A stretch of 64,000 nt of DNA from Andreesenia angusta. GTDB lineage: Bacteria > Bacillota > Clostridia > Tissierellales > Gottschalkiaceae. Numbering within the stretch: the stretch's first letter is position 1; each line of letters begins with the position of its first letter. Both the position numbers and the translations under genes were made by a program. The stretch is from contig NZ_MKIE01000001.1 of assembly GCF_001855385.1 (NCBI RefSeq), positions 62,001 through 126,000 of the forward strand, given 5' to 3'. A model generated the notes under the pieces. The model saw nothing but the letters and a program-made list of their open reading frames with translations, searched no databases and was not told where the DNA came from. This document shows, in pieces, positions 9,595-19,390 of the stretch.

Positions 9595-10386
9595 TTACCT
9601 TATGGCGTCCTTTAAACTCTTTACAAAGCTCGACACGTCCTCTATTATCTCGTCGTTACTCTTGTCCTCGAGCGTCCTTCTGACTATGGCGCTTCCGACT
9701 ATTATCCCCTCTGAAAGCTCCTTGTACTTTGATGCCATCTCCGGGCTAGAGATTCCGAACCCTATCGCCCTAGGCACTTCAGTCACCTCGGCTACGGACT
9801 TCATATAGTCTGTTATATCTGCGCTGAATTCCTTTCTCTCTCCTGTGACCCCGGCTACAGACACGCAGTATATGAATCCACCTCCGCCGCTTGCTATCTC
9901 TTTTATCCTGTCCTTGGAAGTAGGTGTAACAAGAGGTATGAAATTGACTCCGTACTCGTTGCACTCCTCTATTATGTCTTCCCTCTCCTCTAGAGGCAGG
10001 TCAGGGATTATTATGCCGTCCACTCCCGACTCCGAAGCCAGTTTTAGGAATTTTTCCGAGCCGAAGGCGAATATAGAGTTGAAGTAGACAAGTAGCACAA
10101 GCGGAACTTCCGACTTAGATCTTATGCCACTTGCCATCTCCATCACAGTTCTTGTCTTTACTCCGTTTTCCCTTGCAAGCTGCGAAGACGACTCTATGAC
10201 TTTTCCGTCGGCTATAGGGTCCGAGTACGGAACTCCCAGCTCCACTATATCAGCTCCGCTCTTCTCCATGGAGAGCACTAGCTCCTCCGTTATTTCCAGA
10301 TTGGGACAGCCCGGAGTTATAAACACTATAAGCGCTTTTTCATTTTTTTCCTTTAATTCTTGAAACTTCTTATCTATTCTATTCAC
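9595..10386 (-). CDS. trpA: Tryptophan synthase alpha chain
   Basis: Cleaves indole-3-glycerol phosphate to indole and glyceraldehyde 3-phosphate; indole is channelled to TrpB. At 263 residues it is full length. Catalytic Glu and Asp lie in the stretch DIVELGVPYSDPIADG, and loop GFGISSPE and the phosphate-binding region are present. The GTG start has GAGGGA upstream. It is cut off from the other trp genes by a plus-strand diguanylate cyclase gene and a bidirectional terminator, so it must use another promoter and should escape the T-box control of trpE-B. Confidence 0.95.
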   Translation of the reverse strand: MNRIDKKFQELKEKNEKALIVFITPGCPNLEITEELVLSMEKSGADIVELGVPYSDPIADGKVIESSSQLARENGVKTRTVMEMASGIRSKSEVPLVLLVYFNSIFAFGSEKFLKLASESGVDGIIIPDLPLEEREDIIEECNEYGVNFIPLVTPTSKDRIKEIASGGGGFIYCVSVAGVTGERKEFSADITDYMKSVAEVTEVPRAIGFGISSPEMASKYKELSEGIIVGSAIVRRTLEDKSNDEIIEDVSSFVKSLKDAIR

Positions 10387-10433
10387 ATTATCCCTCTTTT
10401 CGTCAGTTTTTAGTCTAATTGTCCTACAAATCC

Positions 10434-10462
10434 TTGTATTAAGCCCTACTTAATTATATAAT
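10434..10462 (+). promoter_or_regulatory. Sigma-A promoter of the diguanylate cyclase gene
   Basis: TTGTAT (10434-10439), 17-base spacer, TATAAT (10457-10462). Transcription would start near 10469, which rules out the in-frame GTG at 10464 as start codon. Confidence 0.75.
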
Positions 10463-10508
10463 TGTGAAAAAGCAGGAAATAAATCTTTCCAATTTTGGGG
10501 GTAGCGCT

Positions 10509-12425
10509 ATGTCTGTTCTAAAGAAACGAATTTACAACGCTAGAATACCAATACTAATAGTATTGACCATACTCTTCACTTTTGCACTGTCCATATTTAT
10601 GCTTAGCAGGCAGTTCAACAAATTCAAGGAAGAGTCTGTATATTATTATAATACCATTATAAAAGAGTCTATAGATAGAAAAATTGAAATCTCTGAGAAC
10701 AGCGAAGAGCTTTTCGACAAGAAAGCCTATTCTCTTATGAACTCAATCTCTTCCGAACTTGGAGGCCTGTCTGTCGAGAACATAGACCCTGAGCTGCTGA
10801 AGCTGATATCTAAAAAATACGATGTAACTGGACTCTGCATACTGAAAGACAGCGGTGAGTTTGCAACTATAGAGACTTCGACTGTTCCAGGCGAGCAGGG
10901 GATGACTACAGAAGACTGGGGTTTTTGGAACACAGCTATAGTCGAGCTCTTCAACGGCGAAGAGGTGACTGTGGACAAAGGGTTCTCCATCGAAAACTTT
11001 TGGATCGGTCCAAAGACATACTCTTATGTCGAAAAAGAAGCCAAAGGGCAGAGCTCCTTCTACAAATATGCGTACATAAAAAATCCCGGCCAGGAATATA
11101 TGGTCTCTGCCATAGTCAGCGAGCAGAACTACATAGTGGAGGAATACGATCTAAACGACCTATTGAGCAGGTATGAGTCTGATATCGACTTTATAGAGTC
11201 TGTATATATAGTGGATCTCAGCAGGCTTAAAAACAACGCTGCCGACAAAGAGCCTTTTATAGTTTTCGGATCCGACCGCTTAAAGCTTTTCCCTCTTGTA
11301 AGCCAGGAGATAAAGCAATCTGGAGAGGATCTCACAGGGACGCACTCCATAAAGTCTGAGGGCAGAATCTACGACTTCATATTGAACAAGATTTCGGACG
11401 AATACTACATAGTCACTATAATGTCTGGAAACAACAACTTCGGAGGTATTATCTCTACCTTGGCTATCTTGATCTTGATTTTTTCGCTTGCAATCTACTT
11501 TGTATCGGTACTCATAAAAAAGCACAATCTTCAGTTTCAAAAGCTGCTAACCCTTGAGTCCAAGCGAAGTGCAGTCGCTCTTGATCTGAGTAAAGTCCTG
11601 TCATCTATTCCGGACTATGTGTTTAAGTGCCGTCTAGATGACGAAGAGATTACGCTGGTGTTCAACGAGGGAAGTGCAATCGAGTCTGAAAACTACCTGC
11701 CTTTCGGATCGGACCCTGTGCCTATTTCAGACTACTACCCGGAGGAGTTTGTGTCCTCTCTTAGAAAGCAGATCCTTCTGGGCTTCAAGGGCATACGGTC
11801 TCAGCTTGAGTTCAAGCTCTCGGACAAGATATACTCTTTCTCTACAAGCCCTGTATACTCTGGTCCGTGCGAAGTGTCTGAAGTAATGGTGACTGGAATA
11901 GATGTCTCCTCCTATATAGAGGAGAGAGAGCAGAGCAGGTATATGGCATGCCATGACAGCTTGACCATGCTTCCAAATAGGAACATGCTTATGCAGGACA
12001 TGCAGGACATAATAGCCAAGAAAACTCCTGCTATGGTTTATTTCCTGGACTTAAACGGATTCAAGTCTGTAAATGACACTTTAGGTCACGAAAGAGGCGA
12101 TGAGCTGCTCAAAGATGTGGGCAATTCACTGCTGGAGTCGCTTGAGCACAATATGAAGCTCTACCGATTCGGTGGAGATGAGTTTATAGTCCTGGACTCT
12201 GAGCTGAGAGCTCCGGACCAGCTGCTAGAGCTTTCAAGGAGATTTAAATATGCCGTCTCCTCGCTAGAGTCACAGTTTGAAGAAAGCGTGAATCTGGGAG
12301 TGAGCATAGGCATAGCACTATACCCTGAAGACGGCGACTCTATAGAGTCCTTGATAGCCAAAGCCGACCGTGCCATGTATGAGTCGAAAAAGCATAGCTC
12401 TCGGCTCTACACCATAACTATATAG
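10509..12425 (+). CDS. Membrane diguanylate cyclase with extracellular sensor and GGDEF domain
   Basis: Predicted to make cyclic di-GMP from two GTP in response to an external signal. The 638-residue protein has a TM helix near residues 13-33, an extracellular region of about 270 residues that looks Cache-like, a second TM helix (about 307-330), a PAS-like linker domain (about 350-475), then GGDEF (about 478-635) with intact RFGGDEF and the DSLTMLPNR start. No EAL domain. ATG 10509 has GGGGGTAG upstream. The gene interrupts the trp cluster on the opposite strand. The sensor-domain assignment is from layout, not a clear motif. Confidence 0.88.
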   Translation: MSVLKKRIYNARIPILIVLTILFTFALSIFMLSRQFNKFKEESVYYYNTIIKESIDRKIEISENSEELFDKKAYSLMNSISSELGGLSVENIDPELLKLISKKYDVTGLCILKDSGEFATIETSTVPGEQGMTTEDWGFWNTAIVELFNGEEVTVDKGFSIENFWIGPKTYSYVEKEAKGQSSFYKYAYIKNPGQEYMVSAIVSEQNYIVEEYDLNDLLSRYESDIDFIESVYIVDLSRLKNNAADKEPFIVFGSDRLKLFPLVSQEIKQSGEDLTGTHSIKSEGRIYDFILNKISDEYYIVTIMSGNNNFGGIISTLAILILIFSLAIYFVSVLIKKHNLQFQKLLTLESKRSAVALDLSKVLSSIPDYVFKCRLDDEEITLVFNEGSAIESENYLPFGSDPVPISDYYPEEFVSSLRKQILLGFKGIRSQLEFKLSDKIYSFSTSPVYSGPCEVSEVMVTGIDVSSYIEEREQSRYMACHDSLTMLPNRNMLMQDMQDIIAKKTPAMVYFLDLNGFKSVNDTLGHERGDELLKDVGNSLLESLEHNMKLYRFGGDEFIVLDSELRAPDQLLELSRRFKYAVSSLESQFEESVNLGVSIGIALYPEDGDSIESLIAKADRAMYESKKHSSRLYTITI

Positions 12426-12432
12426 GATTATT

Positions 12433-12467
12433 TTAAAGCCAGCTTTTCAATTGAAAAGCTGGCTTTC
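12433..12467. terminator. Bidirectional terminator between diguanylate cyclase and trpB2
   Basis: AAAGCCAGCTTTTC and GAAAAGCTGGCTTT form a 14-base-pair stem flanked by A- and T-rich runs. It ends the trp operon after the second trpB, leaving trpA in a separate transcript. Confidence 0.88.
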
Positions 12468-12471
12468 TCTA

Positions 12472-13659
12472 TTAGTCTTCCTCTGTTACATCTACACCTT
12501 TAAGCCTTGCTATTCTGGCTATGTCCTTGTCTCCTCTTCCCGAGAGGTTGACTATTATTATCTCGTCTTTTCCTGTATTTCTGGCAAGCGTCTCTAGATA
12601 TGCTATGGCATGGGCGCTCTCTATTGCCGGTATTATTCCCTCTTTTTTCGTAAGCAGCATAAATGCCTCTACAGATTCGTCGTCTGTCACAGAGTGATAC
12701 TCTGCCCTGTTGCTGTCCCTTAGGAAAGAGTGCTCCGGACCTACTCCTGGGTAGTCCAGTCCTGCCGATATGGAGTGTACTGGCATTATCTGGCCGTCTT
12801 CGTCCTGAAGCACATATGTCTTCATGCCGTGAAGTATTCCCACAGTTCCCTTGGCAAGTGTGGCCGCATGCTTGTCTGTATCCACTCCAAGCCCGCCAGC
12901 TTCAACTCCTATTAGCTTTACAGACTCGTCTTTTATGAAGTCTGTAAATATTCCCATGGCGTTGCTTCCCCCGCCTATGCATGCCACTACGTAGTCCGGA
13001 AGCCTGCCCTCTTTCTCCAGTATCTGTCTTTTGGCCTCTTCACCTATTATCTTCTGGAAGTCCCGAACTATAGTAGGATAAGGATGTGGCCCCATAACAG
13101 ACCCAAGTACGTAGAAAGTGTCATCTATCCTCTCTATCCAGTTTTTAAGCGCCTCGTTCACTGCATCCTTGAGCGTCTTTGTGCCTGTAGTCACCGGAAT
13201 TACTTTGGCTCCATGAGCCTCCATCTTGAACACATTTAGAGCCTGTCTCTTTGTATCCTCTTCTCCCATGTATATATCGCATTCCATTCCGAAAAGCGCC
13301 GCCGCAGTGGCTGTTGCAACTCCGTGCTGTCCTGCACCTGTCTCAGCTATGACTCTCTTCTTGCCCATTCTCCTTGCAAGTAGCACCTGCCCTATGGCGT
13401 TGTTTATCTTGTGGGACCCTGTGTGGTTAAGGTCCTCTCTCTTTAGATATATCTTTCCGCCGCCGTAGTGCTTTGTGAGGTTCTCTGCATAGTAGAGAGG
13501 GCTCTCTCTTCCCACATAGTCTTTAAGATAGTAGTTTAGCTCATCTCTGAAGCTTTTGTCAGACATGGCCTCTTCAAAAGCAGTTTCAAGCTCTGCAAGG
13601 GCATTCATAGCTGTCTCTGCCACATACTGCCCTCCGAATTTACCGAATTTACCCTTCAT
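12472..13659 (-). CDS. trpB: Tryptophan synthase beta chain, second tandem copy
   Basis: PLP enzyme joining indole and serine to make tryptophan. At 395 residues it is the same length as the copy just upstream and closely similar to it throughout; the last 40 residues differ at very few sites. The PLP lysine ([10 protein letters not shown]), the catalytic Glu region (ETGAGQHG) and the phosphate-binding GGGSNAMG are intact, so it is not a decaying duplicate. Both copies look like the canonical TrpB1 type that pairs with TrpA. It is the last gene of the T-box-controlled operon and lies 15 bases after the first copy. Confidence 0.95.
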   Translation of the reverse strand: MKGKFGKFGGQYVAETAMNALAELETAFEEAMSDKSFRDELNYYLKDYVGRESPLYYAENLTKHYGGGKIYLKREDLNHTGSHKINNAIGQVLLARRMGKKRVIAETGAGQHGVATATAAALFGMECDIYMGEEDTKRQALNVFKMEAHGAKVIPVTTGTKTLKDAVNEALKNWIERIDDTFYVLGSVMGPHPYPTIVRDFQKIIGEEAKRQILEKEGRLPDYVVACIGGGSNAMGIFTDFIKDESVKLIGVEAGGLGVDTDKHAATLAKGTVGILHGMKTYVLQDEDGQIMPVHSISAGLDYPGVGPEHSFLRDSNRAEYHSVTDDESVEAFMLLTKKEGIIPAIESAHAIAYLETLARNTGKDEIIIVNLSGRGDKDIARIARLKGVDVTEED

Positions 13660-13674
13660 CTGTATATCCCCTTT

Positions 13675-14862
13675 CTAGTCTTCCTCTGTTACGTCTACGC
13701 CTTTCAGCCTTGCAATTCTCGCTATGTCCTTGTCTCCTCTTCCCGAGAGGTTGACTATTATTATCTCGTCTTTACCTGTGTTTATAGCCAGTGTCTCTAG
13801 GTAAGCAAGTGCGTGCGCGCTCTCTATAGCTGGTATTATTCCCTCTTTCTCTGTCAGCAGCATAAAGGCGTCCACTGCCTCTTGGTCTGTCACTGAATGG
13901 TACTCAGCCCTCTTGCTGTCTCTGAGGTACGAGTGCTCCGGTCCGACTCCAGGGTAGTCTAGCCCTGCTGATATAGAGTGTACAGGCAGCACCTCTCCTT
14001 TTTCGTCCTGTATCACATAAGTCTTCATTCCGTGTATAACACCTATGCTTCCCTTTGTAAGTGTGGCCGCATGCTTGTCTGTATCCACTCCAAGCCCTGC
14101 AGGCTCAATTCCCACAAGCTTTACTCCACTTTCCTCTATGAAGTCTGCGAAAAGCCCTATCGCGTTGCTTCCTCCGCCTACACATGCCATTACGTAGTCT
14201 GGAAGCCTTCCCTCTTTCTCCAGTATCTGCTTTTTGGCCTCTTTTCCTATTACGCTCTGGAACTCCTTCACTATTGTAGGATAAGGATGCGGACCGACTG
14301 CAGACCCAAGCACGTAGAAAGTGTCGTCTATCCTCTCTATCCAGTTTTTAAGCGCCTCGTCTACAGCGTCTGTAAGCGTCTTTGTACCGCTAGACACAGC
14401 TACAACTCTAGCTCCAAGCGCCTCCATCTTGAACACGTTCAGAGCCTGTCTCTTTGTGTCCTCTTCTCCCATGTATATATCGCACTCCATCCCGAAAAGC
14501 GCCGCCGCAGTGGCCGTTGCAACTCCGTGCTGTCCTGCACCTGTCTCAGCTATAACTCTATTCTTGCCCATTCTCTTGGCTAGTAGCACCTGCCCTAGCA
14601 CGTTGTTTATCTTGTGGGCTCCTGTGTGGTTAAGGTCCTCTCTCTTTAGATAGATCTTCCCGCCGCCGTAGTGCTTTGTAAGGTTCTCTGCGTAGTAGAG
14701 CGGGCTCTCTCTTCCCACGTAGTCTTTAAGGTAGTAGTCCAGCTCTTCCTTAAAGCTCGGGTCAGCCATAGCCTCTTTAAAAGCCACCTCCAAGTCGTTT
14801 AGCACCTTTGAAACGGCTTCCGGTACGTACTGTCCTCCAAATTCTCCAAAGTTTCCATTCAT
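13675..14862 (-). CDS. trpB: Tryptophan synthase beta chain, first tandem copy
   Basis: Same family and length (395 residues) as the following gene. The PLP lysine lies in [10 protein letters not shown], the catalytic Glu in ETGAGQHG, and the cofactor phosphate loop is GGGSNAIG. Differences from its twin cluster at the N-terminus ([17 protein letters not shown]) and in the segment after [10 protein letters not shown], where indole-site and COMM-domain residues lie in the family. It follows trpF by one base. Two canonical trpB genes in tandem within one operon are uncommon; one may serve TrpA and the other act alone on indole and serine, which is inference. Confidence 0.95.
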   Translation of the reverse strand: MNGNFGEFGGQYVPEAVSKVLNDLEVAFKEAMADPSFKEELDYYLKDYVGRESPLYYAENLTKHYGGGKIYLKREDLNHTGAHKINNVLGQVLLAKRMGKNRVIAETGAGQHGVATATAAALFGMECDIYMGEEDTKRQALNVFKMEALGARVVAVSSGTKTLTDAVDEALKNWIERIDDTFYVLGSAVGPHPYPTIVKEFQSVIGKEAKKQILEKEGRLPDYVMACVGGGSNAIGLFADFIEESGVKLVGIEPAGLGVDTDKHAATLTKGSIGVIHGMKTYVIQDEKGEVLPVHSISAGLDYPGVGPEHSYLRDSKRAEYHSVTDQEAVDAFMLLTEKEGIIPAIESAHALAYLETLAINTGKDEIIIVNLSGRGDKDIARIARLKGVDVTEED

Positions 14863-14863
14863 A

Positions 14864-15481
14864 TTAATTCCTCGCCTTCTCTATAAATTTTTTTATCTTT
14901 TCAAAATCCTTGTAGCCGTCAGTCTCGACTCCACTAGACACGTCTACCACGTCTGGATTCGACTTCTCTACTGCGTCGCTTATATTCTCGGGGTCAAGCC
15001 CTCCGGCAAGTATAAGCTTCTTGAAATCTCCGTTTCTCACAAGCTCCCAGTCAAAGGACTGCCCAGACCCTCCGTATTCAGTTTCGTGGTAGGCATCCAG
15101 CAGTATCCCATCGACTCTCTCTAAGCTGTCGTATCTCTTTCCAAGCTCTATGTCGCCTTTGTCTCTAACCCTTATGGCCTTCCAGACTCTGTATTTAGTC
15201 GGTATCTTGGATATATACTCCTCGTCTTCTTCTCCGTGAAGCTGCACTACGTCTAGCTCCGCCTGCTCCGCTATTTCAAGTAGCTCGTCCAGCTCTCTGT
15301 TTACAAATACGCCTACTTTCTCTATACTGTCGTCTAGCGCATCCGAGAGCTCTCTGGCCTTCTCGCCGTCTATCTCCCGCCTGCTCTTTGCAAATATGAA
15401 CCCCACGTACTCGGGCTTGCAGCTGTTTACGTATTCCACGTCTTCAAGCCTTCTAAGCCCGCATACTTTTACCGCTACCAT
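14864..15481 (-). CDS. trpF: Phosphoribosylanthranilate isomerase
   Basis: Amadori isomerisation of N-(5-phosphoribosyl)anthranilate, the step before indoleglycerol phosphate synthase. A 205-residue TIM barrel. The N-terminal [14 protein letters not shown] carries the catalytic Cys, and the general-acid Asp lies in [17 protein letters not shown]. The C-terminal [10 protein letters not shown] and [13 protein letters not shown] are typical. Its ATG overlaps the trpC stop (TAATG), indicating translational coupling. Confidence 0.96.
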   Translation of the reverse strand: MVAVKVCGLRRLEDVEYVNSCKPEYVGFIFAKSRREIDGEKARELSDALDDSIEKVGVFVNRELDELLEIAEQAELDVVQLHGEEDEEYISKIPTKYRVWKAIRVRDKGDIELGKRYDSLERVDGILLDAYHETEYGGSGQSFDWELVRNGDFKKLILAGGLDPENISDAVEKSNPDVVDVSSGVETDGYKDFEKIKKFIEKARN

Positions 15482-16239
15482 TAGAATACCTTCTTTATGT
15501 CTTTCAAATTCCTCATAAGGCTCTCCCCTATAAGCGCCCCGCTCACGCCGAGCGACTTCAAGTACTTAAGGTCTTCAGCCCCTTTTATTCCGCTCTCCGA
15601 GATCACAAGCCTGTCTTTCGGAAGATACTTTAGAATCTTCTCTGTGTGACGCACATCTGTGGTAAAAGTCTCTAGGTCCCTGTTGTTTATGCCTATAATC
15701 ATAGGGTCCGCCTTCTCTATATAGGCCACTTCCTTTTCTGAGTGTATCTCCACTAGAGGGTGCAGGCCAAGCTCCACCGATTTCCTGTAGTACTCCGGAA
15801 GCTTCTCTTTCAGTACAGAGGCTATCAGGAGTATGGCATCTCCGCCTATGGCCTTTGTCTGGTATATCTGATACTCGTCGACTATAAAGTCCTTTCTCAG
15901 TATCGGCTTGGAGCTCACGGCCTTTACCATCTCTATGTAGGAGTCGTCTCCTAAAAAGAAATGCTTTTCTGTCAGCACGGAGAATGCATCGAAGCCTTGC
16001 TCTTCGTATATCTTGGCTGTAGCCACAGGGTCGAAATCCTCTTTTATTATCCCCTGAGAAGGTGATGCCTTCTTTATCTCGGAGATTATGGCAAGCCCCT
16101 CTGCATCTCTGATGGCCGAGGTGAAGTCTCTAATTATTTTGCCTTCAGCCCTCTTTATCATCTCCTCTATAGAGACCTGTCTTTTCTCTTCCGCTATCTG
16201 CTCTATCTTTTTTTCAACTATTTTGTCTAAGATGTTCAT
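15481..16239 (-). CDS. trpC: Indole-3-glycerol phosphate synthase
   Basis: Closes the indole ring to give indole-3-glycerol phosphate. A 252-residue TIM barrel with the family motifs IISEIKKASPSQGII (catalytic Glu and Lys), LRKDFIVDEYQIYQT, IGINNRDLETFTTD, and the phosphate-binding VISESGIK and GALIGESLM. The start overlaps the trpD stop (ATGA) and the stop overlaps the trpF start, so the central trp genes are tightly coupled. Confidence 0.97.
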   Translation of the reverse strand: MNILDKIVEKKIEQIAEEKRQVSIEEMIKRAEGKIIRDFTSAIRDAEGLAIISEIKKASPSQGIIKEDFDPVATAKIYEEQGFDAFSVLTEKHFFLGDDSYIEMVKAVSSKPILRKDFIVDEYQIYQTKAIGGDAILLIASVLKEKLPEYYRKSVELGLHPLVEIHSEKEVAYIEKADPMIIGINNRDLETFTTDVRHTEKILKYLPKDRLVISESGIKGAEDLKYLKSLGVSGALIGESLMRNLKDIKKVF

Positions 16240-17249
16240 CTCAACCCTCCGCTGTACTTTATTAGTTTTTCAAGCTTTTCCATAGCCGCTCCAGAGTCTA
16301 TTATCTCTCTGGCAAACTCTATTCCCTCTCCGAAGTCCTTTGCGGCCTTTCCTATATATAGGGCGGCGGCGCTGTTTAAAAGCACTATGTCTCTTTTAGG
16401 GCCCTGCTCTCCCGAGAGCACGCTCCTCATTATTCCGGCGTTTTCGGCGGCCTCTCCTCCGACTACAGACTCTATAGGCGAAAACGCTATACCGTAGTCT
16501 CTAGGGTCTATCTCGTAGTTTATTATCTCACCGTCTTTCAGCTCTGACACGATTGTCTTTCCTGTTATGGTTATCTCGTCTAGCCCGTCCGAACCGTGGA
16601 CTATCATGGCTCTCTCAGTTCCAGTTCGCTTTAGCACATCGGCCATAATTCCTGTGAGCTTTGGATCGAACACCCCAAGCACCTGGCCTTTCACCTCTGC
16701 TGGATTTATAAGCGGCCCCAGTATGTTGAAGACCGTCCTTATTCCAAGCTCGCCTCTAACTCCAGCCACGTTTTTCATAGACTTGTGGTAGTTCGGGGCG
16801 AAGAGAAACGCCATGTCGTTTTGCTTGAAGCACTCCTCCGCCTCTTCTCTAGTCATCTCTATGTCGAAGCCTATCTCCCTCAGCACGTCTGCGCTTCCGC
16901 TCTTGCTGGACACCGACTTGTTTCCGTGCTTTAGTACAGGTACTCCCCCTGCCGAAGCTATTATGGCCACAAGAGTGGAGATATTGAATGTGTTCTTGCC
17001 GTCTCCGCCTGTGCCGCATGTGTCTATAGCATATGAGTCCACCGCGACTCTAACCGCATGCTCTCTCATTGCAAGCACAAAGCCCGATATCTCCTCTGGA
17101 GTCTCCCCCCTCATCTTCAGAGCTATCAGTATGGCCGAGATCTGGGACTCTGTAAGCTCCCCCTTCATCATGTAGTTCATAAGGGCCTTGGCTTCCTCTG
17201 TCGAAAGCTTGTGTCCGTCTAGTATTCCACTGAGTATCTTCTTGAACAT
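16236..17249 (-). CDS. trpD: Anthranilate phosphoribosyltransferase
   Basis: Transfers the phosphoribosyl group from PRPP to anthranilate. At 337 residues it is full length and a stand-alone protein, not fused to TrpG. The PRPP-binding loop DTCGTGGDGKNTFNIST and the conserved KHGNKSVSSKSGSADVLRE stretch are present, and the anthranilate-binding region GVRGELGIRTVFN is clear. It starts one base after the trpG stop. Confidence 0.97.
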   Translation of the reverse strand: MFKKILSGILDGHKLSTEEAKALMNYMMKGELTESQISAILIALKMRGETPEEISGFVLAMREHAVRVAVDSYAIDTCGTGGDGKNTFNISTLVAIIASAGGVPVLKHGNKSVSSKSGSADVLREIGFDIEMTREEAEECFKQNDMAFLFAPNYHKSMKNVAGVRGELGIRTVFNILGPLINPAEVKGQVLGVFDPKLTGIMADVLKRTGTERAMIVHGSDGLDEITITGKTIVSELKDGEIINYEIDPRDYGIAFSPIESVVGGEAAENAGIMRSVLSGEQGPKRDIVLLNSAAALYIGKAAKDFGEGIEFAREIIDSGAAMEKLEKLIKYSGGLR

Positions 17250-17250
17250 C

Positions 17251-17817
17251 TTAAATCACCTCTACGAAATTAGCTATCATTTCCTTGCCATGCTCTGTCA
17301 GTATCGACTCTGGATGAAATTGCAGCCCGTAGATAGGGTATCTTTTGTGGGCTATTCCCATTATAAGCCCATCTTCCGTCTCTGCTATTATATCAAATTC
17401 ATCCGAAAGTGTCTCTCTGTCTATTATAAGCGAGTGGTATCTCATGACTTTGAAGCTCTCTGGAAGCCCCTTGAAGAGCGGATTCGCCTTTGTCTTCACA
17501 AGCGCTGTCTTTCCGTGTACTATCTCGCCTGCCCTGACTATCTCTGCTCCGTATACCTGCCCCATGCTCTGATGCCCAAGGCATATCCCAAGTATGGGAA
17601 GCTTGTCCTTGAAGTAGTCTATTATATCAAGCGTGTTTCCGGCTTCCTCCGGCCTTCCAGGCCCAGGCGATATTACTATCTTGTCCGGCTTAAGCGCTTC
17701 AAGCTCTTTTACGTCTATCTTGTCGTTTCTGTATATTCTCACGTCGTCCTCGAACTCTATCAGATACTGATATAAATTGTAGGTAAACGAATCGTAGTTG
17801 TCTATTAGTACTATCAT
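17251..17817 (-). CDS. trpG: Anthranilate synthase glutamine amidotransferase subunit
   Basis: Supplies ammonia from glutamine to TrpE. The 188-residue class I amidotransferase has the nucleophile Cys in GICLGHQSMGQ and the His-Glu pair in HPESILTEHG. The oxyanion region (SPGPGRPEEAG) is intact. It lies directly after trpE with no gap. In many Firmicutes such a subunit is shared with folate synthesis (PabA); its place inside trp makes TrpG the primary call. Confidence 0.96.
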   Translation of the reverse strand: MIVLIDNYDSFTYNLYQYLIEFEDDVRIYRNDKIDVKELEALKPDKIVISPGPGRPEEAGNTLDIIDYFKDKLPILGICLGHQSMGQVYGAEIVRAGEIVHGKTALVKTKANPLFKGLPESFKVMRYHSLIIDRETLSDEFDIIAETEDGLIMGIAHKRYPIYGLQFHPESILTEHGKEMIANFVEVI

Positions 17818-19254
17818 CTATACCACCTCCAGAAGTGCTTTCGCCTTGTTGACAATTTCCCTGTACTCTTTCTCAGGCACCGAGTCGTAAACAACTCCAG
17901 CACCGGCCTGTATATAGGCTTTCTGTGATTTCAAAACTATAGTCCTTATGGCTATGCAGACGTCCATATCCCCGTTGTAGCTGAAGTAGCCCACAGTTCC
18001 AGAGTACAGCTCTCGCTTTACGTCCTCTATCTCGTCTATCAGCTCCATGGCCCTTATCTTAGGCGCCCCCGACACAGTCCCGGCCGGGAAGCAGGCTTTT
18101 AGCGCGTCGAAGCATGTCATGTCGTCTCTAAGCTCTCCCACCACCTTTGAAACTATGTGCATCACATGCGAGTAGTAGTCCACTTCTTTGAACCTCTCCA
18201 CGTTCACAGTCTTCTTCTTGCTTATCTTGCCTATGTCGTTTCTTCCAAGGTCCACAAGCATCATATGCTCGGCTATCTCTTTTTCGTCTTGCAGAAGCTC
18301 CGCCGCTATCTCCTCGTCTTCCGCCTTGTTTTTCCCTCTAGGCCTTGTGCCGGCTATCGGGTGAGTCTCAACCACCCCTCCTATCGACTTTACAAGGCTC
18401 TCAGGCGAAGACCCTATGACCTGGAAATCCCCGTAGTCTATAAAGTAGAGGTAAGGCGAAGGGTTCTTTCTTCTGAGCCTTCTGTATATCTCGAAAGGGT
18501 CGTCCTCTGTAGCTATCTCGAATCTGTGCGAAAGCACTATCTGGAATATATCTCCCGCCATTATATGCTCTTTGGCCTTTTCAACTTTCTTGCAAAAATC
18601 TTTTTCTGTTTCAGGGTTGTCCTCTATCTGGGCGCCCTCGCCTGGCCTTTTCTCCTCCATATTGACTATTTCAGGCATCTTGGAGAGCTTTCTGTGCATA
18701 TCGTCTATCTCGTCCAATATCTCCTCGTAGCTTTTGTCGCCTGGCTCCACATTGTATATAAGCGAAAGAGTCTTCTTGAGATGGTCGTAGCAGACTATCT
18801 TCTTGTAAAACATCATGTATGACTCTGGAATGTCTATCTCTGCATTGTTGCTTGCCGGTATATCCTCTATATGCCTTATTATGTCGTACCCAAGGTATCC
18901 TATGGCCCCTCCGCTAAACGGAATGTCCAGACCCTCTTCCTCGTAGTCCACTTTCATATGTTCTTGAAGCACATCTATTAAATTCCCCTCAAGCTCTACG
19001 CTCTCTCCTTGGCTTTCGATAGTTATGTTTCTTCCGCTGCTCTTTATCTTTTTAATCGGATTTTCTCCAAGAAAAGTGTACCTACCGCTGCTTCCCCCTA
19101 TCATCGCGCTCTCTAGCAGAAACTTGTAGTCTCCGTCTAGATTGTAGTACATATTAGTCGGCGTTATCTGGTCTGCCATATACTCCACTGAAAGCGGAAA
19201 GTTCTTCCCCATCTTCTTTAGTTCTTCAAATCTTGCTTTATCCATATTTGCCAT
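17818..19254 (-). CDS. trpE: Anthranilate synthase component I
   Basis: Converts chorismate to anthranilate with ammonia from TrpG. A 478-residue protein. The N-terminal FLLESAM contains the LLES element associated with tryptophan feedback inhibition, and the chorismate-binding domain shows [19 protein letters not shown] and [17 protein letters not shown]. Start ATG 19254 follows GGGGGGATAGAA; the reading frame stays open much further upstream into the leader RNA, but that part is untranslated. First gene of trpEGDCFBB, controlled by the T-box leader upstream. Confidence 0.96.
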   Translation of the reverse strand: MANMDKARFEELKKMGKNFPLSVEYMADQITPTNMYYNLDGDYKFLLESAMIGGSSGRYTFLGENPIKKIKSSGRNITIESQGESVELEGNLIDVLQEHMKVDYEEEGLDIPFSGGAIGYLGYDIIRHIEDIPASNNAEIDIPESYMMFYKKIVCYDHLKKTLSLIYNVEPGDKSYEEILDEIDDMHRKLSKMPEIVNMEEKRPGEGAQIEDNPETEKDFCKKVEKAKEHIMAGDIFQIVLSHRFEIATEDDPFEIYRRLRRKNPSPYLYFIDYGDFQVIGSSPESLVKSIGGVVETHPIAGTRPRGKNKAEDEEIAAELLQDEKEIAEHMMLVDLGRNDIGKISKKKTVNVERFKEVDYYSHVMHIVSKVVGELRDDMTCFDALKACFPAGTVSGAPKIRAMELIDEIEDVKRELYSGTVGYFSYNGDMDVCIAIRTIVLKSQKAYIQAGAGVVYDSVPEKEYREIVNKAKALLEVV

Positions 19255-19272
19255 TTCTATCCCCCCAAATTT

Positions 19273-19315
19273 AAGTACAAAAAAAGCCACTTCGTCTGTA
19301 TATGGGACGAAGTGA
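19273..19315 (-). terminator. T-box terminator 2 (trpE-proximal)
   Basis: On the minus strand AGTCACTTCGTC pairs with GACGAAGTGGCT over 12 base pairs, followed by seven T. It overlaps the 3' side of the second antiterminator. Confidence 0.9.
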
Positions 19316-19351
19316 CTCGTGGTGCCACCCATTTTTAAACCGCCCAGATAT

Positions 19352-19390
19352 ACAAAAAGACATCTCATCCTGTATTAGGACGAAATGTCT
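19352..19390 (-). terminator. T-box terminator 1 (upstream)
   Basis: On the minus strand AGACATTTCGTCCT pairs with AGGATGAGATGTCT over 14 base pairs with G-U pairs and a five-base loop, followed by TTTTTGT. It lies directly after the first T-box motif. Confidence 0.85.

Noticed and set aside
10464..10508. Upstream GTG start for the diguanylate cyclase
   Set aside because: The predicted transcript starts near 10469, and a strong GGGGGTAG lies before ATG 10509.
13978..14583. 201-codon plus-strand open frame within trpB
   Set aside because: Shadow of the conserved trpB coding sequence; its translation has no family resemblance.
19255..19368. N-terminal extension of trpE into the leader
   Set aside because: The open frame runs through the T-box terminator hairpin; GGGGGG before ATG 19254 sets the start.
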